Positions 57,669-64,000 of a stretch of 64,000 nucleotides of DNA are shown piece by piece. The translations under genes were made by a program, and so were the position numbers. Location of the stretch: positions 186,001 through 250,000 of the forward strand of contig CAWFOC010000007.1 in NCBI GenBank assembly GCA_963817395.1, read 5' to 3'. Under the pieces are notes generated by a model. It made no database searches. It saw nothing but the letters and a program-made list of their open reading frames with translations, and was not told where the DNA came from. Positions within the stretch are counted from its first letter, which is position 1. Each line of letters begins with the position of its first letter. The stretch is from CAWGYQ01 sp963817395 (GTDB lineage: Bacteria; Acidobacteriota; Vicinamibacteria; Vicinamibacterales; CAVPJW01).

Positions 57669-58652
57669 CTAGGGAGGCGTCTCGTTGTAGAAGAACGTCA
57701 CGGTGAAGAAGGCCCGTTCGGATGGATATTCCTGCGGCAATGGCTGGGTCGGATTCGATGTGGCCAGCGCGTTGAAGGCGGCATGATTGAACGCCTCGAT
57801 ATTACTCGGGCCTTGAACTGCCAGCTCGGAAATGGTGCCGTCCTTGTGCACGTAGAACGTCAGGACGACGTGGCCCTTCATGACCATCGCGGCATACGGG
57901 ATGAACCAGTTGCGCTTGATCTGGGCCACGAACCGTCGAATCCACGGACCGAATTCGACACCCTTCGCATCGAACTGAATCCAGGGACCGTACGCCGAGG
58001 CTCCGCCCTCGGGATTGTCGAACGACTCCTGGCCGACGTAGCGCTGCAGATTGCGAAGCGCTTCGCCCAGCGCCGTGCCAGGAGCCGCCGCTCGCCCGCC
58101 GGCACCACTCGTGTCCAGTGCAGCCTGGCTCGGCGCGCCACGGTCGGACGGTGTCACGAGAGGCGGCTCAACACCTGGTTGTTGACGTCCCGCGTCCGCC
58201 TCTTGCGCCGTTTCAACCTGCGGTTGCACCGCGGGTTCCCGGCGAGCCGCTGGGTCGAGCGGCGTCTCGACACGCTCTGCCGAGTTTCCGCGAGCGAACG
58301 GCAAGGCGTTCTTCGGGGCTGGCGCTCGCCTCGGGCTTCGCGACTCACGGTTCTTATCGGACAATTCAGCTCGAGGAGGTGGGCGCAGCGCCTCGAGATC
58401 GACCTTCGGGGCCATGAAGACGAACCGCTGGTTCTCGCGCTCCTTCTGTTGCAGCTGCTGTTGTTTCAGCAGCAGCGCTTGCTCTTCGGCGAGCGCTCGC
58501 GGGTCTGGAGCCGGCAACAGCGACGGAAGCAGGATGAGCAATGCCACGAACGCAGCGTGGAACACGAAGGACAGCAACGCGCCTTCGCGGGCGGAAATGG
58601 CACTTCCCACCGGCTCGATATCTGGCCGATGATCCTCGAAATCGAAGTACAT
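57669..58652 (-). CDS. TonB/TolA family energy-transducer-like protein
   Basis: 327 residues. A short cytoplasmic start, one membrane helix (about 27-47, ALLSFVFHAAFVALLILLPS), a Gln-rich coiled-coil (EEQALLLKQQQLQQKERENQ), a long Pro/Ala-rich periplasmic linker, and a TonB C-terminal domain (about 235-325) with QIKRNWFIPYAAMVMKGHVV and LTFYVHKDGTISELAV. It links proton-motive force to outer-membrane transporters or envelope constriction. No exbB/exbD lie in the window. Transcription probably begins at the TATAAT 15 bases upstream. Confidence 0.82.
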   Translation of the reverse strand: MYFDFEDHRPDIEPVGSAISAREGALLSFVFHAAFVALLILLPSLLPAPDPRALAEEQALLLKQQQLQQKERENQRFVFMAPKVDLEALRPPPRAELSDKNRESRSPRRAPAPKNALPFARGNSAERVETPLDPAARREPAVQPQVETAQEADAGRQQPGVEPPLVTPSDRGAPSQAALDTSGAGGRAAAPGTALGEALRNLQRYVGQESFDNPEGGASAYGPWIQFDAKGVEFGPWIRRFVAQIKRNWFIPYAAMVMKGHVVLTFYVHKDGTISELAVQGPSNIEAFNHAAFNALATSNPTQPLPQEYPSERAFFTVTFFYNETPP

Positions 58653-58659
58653 CTAGTGT

Positions 58660-59427
58660 TTACGCGATTATAGCAGCTTCAGACACCTGGGCGTCCGGAC
58701 CATCCGGCCCCCTTGATGCCACGTAGAGGTTCACGATGCCTCCGGTGAGCGGCGTCACCTGGACCGTGGAGAACCCAGCTGCCTTGAGCCGATCCGAGAA
58801 CACGGTCGGCGACGGGAATGCGCCGACCGACGCGGGAAGATACGCATAGGCCGAGCCGTGGCGAGAGATCCACCCGCCAACTCTTGGCAGGAGGACCCGA
58901 AAGTACCAGAGATAGACCGCCCGGAACACCGGCCATGATGGAATCCCGAACTCGAGAATCGCGAGTCGACCGCCGGGCTTGAGAACACGACTGATCTCGC
59001 GACACGCCGTGGCGGGGTCCTCGACGTTCCGGATGCCGAAGGCCACCGTCGCGACGTCGATGCTGCCCGAAGCGATCGGCAGACGCGAAGCGTCACCGCG
59101 AATCAGAACAATCGAATGATTCAGCCGGGCACGGTGGATCTTGTCTCTTCCGAGCGCAAGCATCGCCGAGGCGAAGTCCACACCCACGACACGGCGCGCG
59201 CACCGCGGGCCCCGTCCTGCGACGATCGCCAGATCCGCCGTACCTGTGCAGACGTCGATCAGGGTCTCCTGGCCGGTCAGATCGAGGGCCCGAATGGCAC
59301 GCTCGCGCCAACGACGATCCAACCCTGCGCTCAGCAGATGGTTCAGCGTGTCGTACCGCCCGGCAATGGCATCGAACATCCGGGCGATGTCGGAGGGGTT
59401 CCTGGACGGTCCGTCTACCCTGTCCAC
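58660..59427 (-). CDS. ubiE: Demethylmenaquinone C-methyltransferase (UbiE/MenG)
   Basis: 255 residues from the GTG at 59427, overlapping the ubiX stop; the ATG at 59379 is less likely because family members carry residues before MFDAIAGRYDTLNHLLSAGL. LIDVCTGTADLAIVAGRG is the SAM motif I, VVGVDFASAMLALGRDK motif II, and VATVAFGIRNVEDPATACRE with LKPGGRLAILEFGIPS are UbiE signatures. It performs the final C-methylation of demethylmenaquinone. It lies last in the mqn cluster. Confidence 0.9.
   Translation of the reverse strand: MDRVDGPSRNPSDIARMFDAIAGRYDTLNHLLSAGLDRRWRERAIRALDLTGQETLIDVCTGTADLAIVAGRGPRCARRVVGVDFASAMLALGRDKIHRARLNHSIVLIRGDASRLPIASGSIDVATVAFGIRNVEDPATACREISRVLKPGGRLAILEFGIPSWPVFRAVYLWYFRVLLPRVGGWISRHGSAYAYLPASVGAFPSPTVFSDRLKAAGFSTVQVTPLTGGIVNLYVASRGPDGPDAQVSEAAIIA
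58667..58672 (-). promoter_or_regulatory. -10 box of the TonB-like gene
   Basis: A perfect TATAAT on the minus strand, 14 bases before the ATG at 58652, lies inside the last codons of ubiE (stop at 58660). The predicted leader is only about 7 bases. A convincing -35 is lacking. Confidence 0.45.
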
Positions 59428-60035
59428 GGCGGGTAGAGATCCTGCTCGAAGCCAAGGGCGGCCAGAATCTTGCCGGCCATGAAATTTGCCAGATCGTCGA
59501 GCGTCTTCGGCAGCTGATAGAACGCCGGCATGGCCGGCAGCATGATCGCGCCGGCTTCGGCACACAGCACCTGGTTGCGGAGCTGCGGCAGGCTCATGGG
59601 CGTCTCGCGGGGCACGATCACCAGCGGACGTCGCTCTTTCAACATGACGTCCGCGGCGCGTTCCACGAGATTGCGCGATAGCCCGTGCGCGACACCAGCC
59701 ATCGTCTTCATCGAGCACGGGACGATGACCATCGACCGACAGTCGTGCGAGCCACTGGCGATGGACGCACCCAAATCGCGATTGCTGTGCACGGTGAGCG
59801 TGCCACGCTCGACACCGTTGCCGTGGCGTGAGACGAGATACGGGATGAGACGATCGACCGCCGCTTCTTCGCCCAGCTCGTCTCGAAGGAGCCGCCGTCC
59901 GAAATCGCTGACCACGAGTTCGACATGACAGCCTCGTTCGAGGAGCGCTGCCAGGGTCCGCGTCGCATAGAGGGCACCGCTCGCCCCGGTAATGGCCACC
60001 GCCACCGAATGGCGCCGGTCCGTGTCAGTGGACAT
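59415..60035 (-). CDS. ubiX: Flavin prenyltransferase UbiX
   Basis: 206 residues from the ATG at 60035, overlapping the ubiA stop. SVAVAITGASGALYATRTLA binds FMN; VIVPCSMKTMAGVAHGLSRN, LVERAADVMLKERRPLVIVP and RETPMSLPQLRNQVLCAEAG are the UbiX motifs. It makes prenylated FMN, the cofactor of UbiD-type decarboxylases. In futalosine pathways this serves the carboxylate removal step. No UbiD gene is seen in the window. Confidence 0.92.
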   Translation of the reverse strand: MSTDTDRRHSVAVAITGASGALYATRTLAALLERGCHVELVVSDFGRRLLRDELGEEAAVDRLIPYLVSRHGNGVERGTLTVHSNRDLGASIASGSHDCRSMVIVPCSMKTMAGVAHGLSRNLVERAADVMLKERRPLVIVPRETPMSLPQLRNQVLCAEAGAIMLPAMPAFYQLPKTLDDLANFMAGKILAALGFEQDLYPPWTG

Positions 60036-60891
60036 AGAGGGCAATCGCCGTCACAACGAAATACAGAATGCCGACATACCCGTTGAGGTCGAACGCGCGC
60101 TTCACCTGGGATAGATCATCCTGCGTCACGAGGGACTGCTCGTAGACCAGCAGCCCGGCCACGCCGGCCACACCGGCCAGGTACACGAGACCAAGGGGAG
60201 CCACGAAGTACAGCATCGCCAGGCAGACGACCGTCACGACGTGCATCAGCCTCGAGATCAGCAGCGCGCCAGCGAGTCCAAATCGCGTCGGGATTGAGCG
60301 CAAACCGTGGGCACGATCGAATTCGAGGTCCTGGCATGCGTACAGCACGTCGAAGCCGCCCACCCACGAGCCAATGGCGATCGCCAGGACCCAAGGCTCC
60401 CAGCCGCTACGCCCTCCCGCCGCCAGCCAGCCCCCAACCGGGGCCACGGCCATCGCCAGGCCCAGGAACAGCTGGGTATACGCCGTGTAGCGCTTCGCGA
60501 GCGAATACCAGAACACGATGCCCAGCGCGAGGGGCGCCAAGGCAAAACACAACGGGCCGAGCGCGTAGGCAGACCCAAGAAAGACGATGGACGACCCGAT
60601 CACGAACGCTGTGGCCTCGCTCGTCGTCATGACGCCACGAGGCAGCTCTCGTCCGGCCGTTCGTGGATTGAGGCGGTCGAGGCGCGCGTCCACCAGACGG
60701 TTGAATCCCATGGCTGCCGAACGTGCAGACACCATTGCGGCAATAATCCACAACACCTGGCGCAGTGTTGCCGGATGCTCGCGCCATGCGAGCATGGCAC
60801 CTGTCAGCGCAAACGGAAGCGCAAAAACCGAATGACTGAATCGGACGAATGATCCGTATTGGCGAATCCTGCCGACAAGCACATTCAACAT
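60025..60891 (-). CDS. mqnP: UbiA-family prenyltransferase (MqnP-like)
   Basis: 288 residues with eight or nine membrane helices. The first prenyl-diphosphate motif is AAMGFNRLVDARLDRLNPRT, an NRxxDxxxD form that I recall from MqnP-type enzymes, followed by GRELPRG. The second is FDVLYACQDLEFDRAHGL. It attaches the polyprenyl chain to the naphthoate head group in the inner membrane. Its position between the amidohydrolase and ubiX, next to mqnC and mqnA, supports menaquinone rather than ubiquinone. Confidence 0.85.
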   Translation of the reverse strand: MLNVLVGRIRQYGSFVRFSHSVFALPFALTGAMLAWREHPATLRQVLWIIAAMVSARSAAMGFNRLVDARLDRLNPRTAGRELPRGVMTTSEATAFVIGSSIVFLGSAYALGPLCFALAPLALGIVFWYSLAKRYTAYTQLFLGLAMAVAPVGGWLAAGGRSGWEPWVLAIAIGSWVGGFDVLYACQDLEFDRAHGLRSIPTRFGLAGALLISRLMHVVTVVCLAMLYFVAPLGLVYLAGVAGVAGLLVYEQSLVTQDDLSQVKRAFDLNGYVGILYFVVTAIALYVH

Positions 60892-60894
60892 CGT

Positions 60895-62130
60895 CTAGTG
60901 AGCCGTCTCGACCCAGGACACGCGAGCCGGGTCGATCCCGCTCAACAGGTATTCTTCCACATCCCCCACCCGGGCCGGCAGCGCGACCGCCAGCAGTGCC
61001 GCCCGGCGGCCGGACTCGATGGCCCCGTAATCGCGACCGAACCCAAGTGCCTGCGCCCCGTTCTCGGTCGCCCAGGTCAGCAGCGTTCGGGCAGGCACGT
61101 CCGGAGCAAGACGACGCAGGACAGCGAGCTCCTGGAAGACGTTCAGATCGTCGACGCTGGCCAGACTATCGGTACCAATCGCGACACGCACTCCGGAACG
61201 ATGGAACGCGGCAATCGGCGGCGCCCCCGCCCGAGTCGCGAGGTTGCCACGAGGGCACGTCACCAGCGTCGCGCCGGCGCGAGCCAATCTCGTCAGCTCC
61301 GATGCCGTCAGATGGACACCGTGGACCACGAGCAACCGTTCGCTGATGAAGCCCATGCGCTCCAGATACTCGAGCGGGCCGCAGCCGGGCGGCTTCCAGG
61401 ACGGTTCCCACGCGCCAACGTCTTCGAGCAACGCGCGCCACGCTCCGTGTGCATCGAGCAGAAACTCCAGCTCGTCTCTCGACTCCGCCAGGTGGATGCT
61501 GCAGGGTCCGGACGGCCGGCGGGCGAGCCCATCGCGAATGGCCCTGAACACGAGAGGCGCCACCGAATAGGGGGCGTGCGCGGCGAGGCTCAGGCGAACG
61601 GTGTCACCGTCGCCCACCGCATCGATCTCCGATTCGATGTCGCGAACCAGTTTTTCGGGATCCGCCGGTGAGAATCCGATGACTTCACGAAACACGATGC
61701 CCCTCAGCTCGCTCGCTCTCAAAGGCTCGACCGACGCCAGCGTGTTGCCGATATCCCCCACCAGTACGGTCCCTGCACGACGAGCCTCTTGAATGGCCTG
61801 CTCGATGGCCGACCTGATGAGAGGGCCTGCCGGATCGGGTTGCGAGCCGCGCAACGTGACGAGCTGACGAATCCAATCTGTAAAGGAATCGGCCGTCGAC
61901 AGGCGACCTCGCATCCAGGACAGCTCGAGATGCGTGTGCGCATTGACCAGCGCCGGCAGGACGGCGACGCGGCCGAGGTCGATCTCTCGGACCCTGCGCG
62001 CCGGGCCGCTCGATGGCGGCACCTGTTCCCGCCCCACCCCAACGATGCGGCCCTGATCGACCGCCACCCACCCGCTACGAATCGGGGACTCGACGATGGG
62101 AACGACCCAGTCGGCTCGAAACTGAATCAC
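60895..62130 (-). CDS. mqnX: Amidohydrolase, candidate aminodeoxyfutalosine deaminase
   Basis: 411 residues from a GTG at 62130. TRZ/ATZ-type amidohydrolase: AVLPALVNAHTHLELSWMRG (first metal His pair), LAAHAPYSVAPLVFRAIRDG, SIHLAESRDELEFLL, LLVVHGVHLTASELTRLARA and VAIGTDSLASVDDLNVFQE supply the remaining ligands. The first motif HTHLELS is typical of the aminofutalosine deaminase group. In the MqnA-MqnE-MqnX branch it converts 6-amino-6-deoxyfutalosine to futalosine. Assignment rests on the family plus its place between mqnC and mqnP. A general nucleoside or aryl-amine deaminase is the alternative. Confidence 0.7.
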   Translation of the reverse strand: MIQFRADWVVPIVESPIRSGWVAVDQGRIVGVGREQVPPSSGPARRVREIDLGRVAVLPALVNAHTHLELSWMRGRLSTADSFTDWIRQLVTLRGSQPDPAGPLIRSAIEQAIQEARRAGTVLVGDIGNTLASVEPLRASELRGIVFREVIGFSPADPEKLVRDIESEIDAVGDGDTVRLSLAAHAPYSVAPLVFRAIRDGLARRPSGPCSIHLAESRDELEFLLDAHGAWRALLEDVGAWEPSWKPPGCGPLEYLERMGFISERLLVVHGVHLTASELTRLARAGATLVTCPRGNLATRAGAPPIAAFHRSGVRVAIGTDSLASVDDLNVFQELAVLRRLAPDVPARTLLTWATENGAQALGFGRDYGAIESGRRAALLAVALPARVGDVEEYLLSGIDPARVSWVETAH

Positions 62131-62201
62131 GCGCGGAGTCTACAGGCGCTGCGCGGGTCCTGTCAGCCGGAGGGCCGCTGACGGGCGGAGGTGGCGCACA
62201 T

Positions 62202-63410
62202 CTAAACGGATCGAATTCGTTTGCCGTGCCGGCTGCGAGCAGGATACGACGTCAGCTCGGGGGGAACGCTGGTGTCTCCCTCGACACGCGCCGCGGCCAG
62301 CACCTGCATGCGTGGCACCTCACGCTCGCGAAAGATGGGATCCCCCAGGATGTCGTAGTGCATGTTGCGCCGCTTTGCCTGAAACCCGGCGTCCTCGATG
62401 TTTCGGACAATCTCCACTTCGTCCATGCAATAGGCCGCTCCGGCGGCACGCACGACGTTCTCTTCGATCATCACGCTTCCCATGTCGTTGGCGCCGAAGG
62501 CCAGGCTCAATTGGCCGACCTTCCCGCCCTGAGTCACCCACGACGACTGCAGGTTGTCGAAGTTGTCGAGGACGAGCCTCGACAGGGCGAGCGTGCGCAG
62601 ATAGTCCACGCCAGTGGCTTCAGTCAATCCGAGCTCGGTGTGTTCCGGTTGATAACTCCACGTGATGAACGCCGTGAATCCACCGGTTTCGTCCTGGAGC
62701 GCCCGGAGTCGCAGGAGGTGCTCGATGCGCTCTTCCGGGGTTTCGACGCTGCCGTACATCATCGTCGCGGTGGTTCGGAGCCCGGCATGATGCGCGTTGC
62801 GCATCACGTCGATCCATTCATCAGCGGTGGCTTTGCCATAGCAGTTCAGCAGACGCCGCACGCGGTCCACGAGAATCTCGGCTCCCCCACCGGGAATACT
62901 GTCGAGGCCGGCCATCACCAGACGACCGATCACCGCCGAGGTCGAGAGTCCAGAGAGTCGCGACAGGTGGACGATCTCCGGCGGCGACAGGGCGTGCAGC
63001 TTGAAGTCCGGGTAGCGCTGCTTGACGGCGCGAAACAGGTCCTCGAACCACTCGAGAGGCAAATCGGGGTTATGGCCACCCTGGAGGAGCAGCTGCACAC
63101 CGCCGACGGTGATCGTCTCATCGATTTTTCGGAAGATCTCCTCGAAGCCGAGCACGTACCCTTCCGAGGAACCCACCGGACGATAGAATGCGCAGAAATT
63201 GCAGCGGGCGACACACACGTTCGTGTAGTTCACGTTGCGATCGATGATGTAGGTGACGACGGGCGACGGATGCTTCCGCAGCCGCACCTCGTCCGCAACA
63301 CGACCCAGCAGGTGAAGCGGGGCTTGCAGATAGAGCGCGGACGCCTGCTCTGCGGTCAAGCGCTCGCCCGACCGAATCTGCGCGACGATGCGGTCGATGG
63401 AAGCGCTCAC
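62202..63410 (-). CDS. mqnC: Cyclic dehypoxanthinyl futalosine synthase (radical SAM)
   Basis: 402 residues from a GTG at 63410 overlapping the mqnA stop (GTGA). The 4Fe-4S radical SAM motif is NVCVARCNFCAFYRPVGSSE (CxxxCxxC). VQLLLQGGHNPDLPLEWFED, MAGLDSIPGGGAEILVDRVR and TTATMMYGSVETPEERIEHL follow, all typical of MqnC, as is the ending LGDPIFREREVPRMQ. It closes the carbocycle of dehypoxanthine futalosine. It distinguishes the futalosine route from classical Men. Confidence 0.94.
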   Translation of the reverse strand: MSASIDRIVAQIRSGERLTAEQASALYLQAPLHLLGRVADEVRLRKHPSPVVTYIIDRNVNYTNVCVARCNFCAFYRPVGSSEGYVLGFEEIFRKIDETITVGGVQLLLQGGHNPDLPLEWFEDLFRAVKQRYPDFKLHALSPPEIVHLSRLSGLSTSAVIGRLVMAGLDSIPGGGAEILVDRVRRLLNCYGKATADEWIDVMRNAHHAGLRTTATMMYGSVETPEERIEHLLRLRALQDETGGFTAFITWSYQPEHTELGLTEATGVDYLRTLALSRLVLDNFDNLQSSWVTQGGKVGQLSLAFGANDMGSVMIEENVVRAAGAAYCMDEVEIVRNIEDAGFQAKRRNMHYDILGDPIFREREVPRMQVLAAARVEGDTSVPPELTSYPARSRHGKRIRSV

Positions 63411-64000
63411 GGTGCGGTTCCGTAGAATCGAAGCGGTCCGTCCGATGGCACGAGGTGCAGCTCGGCGGCCATTTCGAAGAACCTCTGCAGCCCGGCCCTC
63501 TCCATCTGGCCGAGATTGTACTTGATGTTTTCCTTGAGATAAGCCCGCGCGATGCGTCCCTTCTCCTGGTCGTCGCCAAAGTACGACGCGCCAATCTGGT
63601 CGAGGTGTGTGACGCCCTCGTCTCTCGCCGCGTGCAACAGTTCGATTCCCTCTGCATCGACGCGCTCCGGCCAGCCGGCCCAGCAGGCATAGACGAACGG
63701 CAGGCCGGTCATCTCGGTCCATACTTCCCCCAAATCGATCTTCTGGAGCCCGAGAGCCCGGTGGTCCACGAGCAGCGCCGGATCGCCAATCAACAACGCC
63801 GCGTCACAGCGTCGAATCATCTCAGGAAGATCCGGATCGGCGGTGACATAGCGGGGTTCGATGTTGAACCGAGTGGCACACAGCACCCGCAGGAGCGCAA
63901 CCGACGTGCGAGAGCTGCTGTCGAGGGCGATACTCCGGATGGACTCGACAGGGCCCGCCGCATACAGCGCCACTGATGCGACGGGGCCCGTCGAAACGAC
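63407..64000 (-). CDS. mqnA: Chorismate dehydratase MqnA (5' end beyond the window)
   Basis: Only the C-terminal 197 residues are present; the frame is open to the window edge. SIRSIALDSSSRTSVALLRV is the conserved Ser-rich ligand-binding loop, followed by AALLIGDPALLV, LGEVWTEMTGLPFVYACWAG and LNLGQMERAGLQRFFEMA-like NLGQMERAGLQRFFEMAAEL. This is a periplasmic-binding-protein fold that dehydrates chorismate to 3-[(1-carboxyvinyl)oxy]benzoate, the first futalosine step. It overlaps mqnC and is translationally coupled to it. Confidence 0.92.
   Translation of the reverse strand, partial: VVSTGPVASVALYAAGPVESIRSIALDSSSRTSVALLRVLCATRFNIEPRYVTADPDLPEMIRRCDAALLIGDPALLVDHRALGLQKIDLGEVWTEMTGLPFVYACWAGWPERVDAEGIELLHAARDEGVTHLDQIGASYFGDDQEKGRIARAYLKENIKYNLGQMERAGLQRFFEMAAELHLVPSDGPLRFYGTAP

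Overview
The window is bacterial, high-GC, densely packed with housekeeping genes, and most likely comes from Acidobacteriota, probably the Vicinamibacteria. That placement is inference: it rests on a futalosine-type menaquinone cluster, a BshC bacillithiol enzyme, protein kinases including one fused to PEGA repeats, an LptE/TonB outer-membrane outfit, and the gene order leuS-lptE-holA. No rRNA is present.

Layout. 1-2335 is an accessory scar: a FAD-dependent oxidoreductase, remnants of a monooxygenase and of a tyrosine recombinase, a cluster of palindromes, and a degenerate REP-like repeat, all lying against the 3' end of a tRNA-Cys gene. tRNA-Cys and tRNA-Gly follow, with an inverted-repeat element between them. 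2889-9641 is one leftward run (DUF1844, MBL hydrolase, ribF, a small RsbW-like protein, cysS, aminotransferase, yraN, galT). mazG runs rightward and converges on comEC. carB, carA and a pseudokinase-PEGA membrane protein form a leftward run ending at 19648. 19738-29745 runs rightward: bshC, a class A PBP, xdhC, a nucleoside-deaminase-like amidohydrolase, hrcA-grpE-dnaJ, prmA. rsmE is on the opposite strand. 30524-39594 runs rightward: a Ser/Thr kinase with a zinc ribbon, ilvE, a PilT-tail-like small protein, recX, otsAB, alaS, a lytic transglycosylase, rpsT. 39604-64000 is 25 kb read entirely leftward: mqnA, mqnC, a candidate mqnX, mqnP/ubiA, ubiX, ubiE, then a TonB-like protein, a 22-residue membrane peptide, miaA, hfq, deoB, dgt, DUF177, rpmF, plsX, fabD, fabG, acpP, fabF, etfB, etfA, ETF-quinone oxidoreductase, an acyltransferase, an HDAC-family protein, leuS, lptE and holA.

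How it fits together. The mqn cluster makes menaquinone from chorismate through futalosine. The ETF/ETF-QO genes pass electrons from flavin dehydrogenases to that quinone pool. The DUF177-rpmF-plsX-fabD-fabG-acpP-fabF block is the classical fatty-acid and phospholipid initiation cluster.

Sequence quality. About 20 single-base frameshifts interrupt 13 otherwise well-conserved loci, most of them core genes. Nearly all are +1 insertions. They cluster at 2-20 kb and 46.8-57.1 kb, while 21.4-46.8 kb reads cleanly. I treat them as probable assembly errors and annotate each gene across its full span. The positions most worth a second look are the pseudokinase-PEGA gene, the tRNA-Cys scar with its palindromes, the PilT-tail orphan, the 22-residue membrane peptide and the candidate mqnX.
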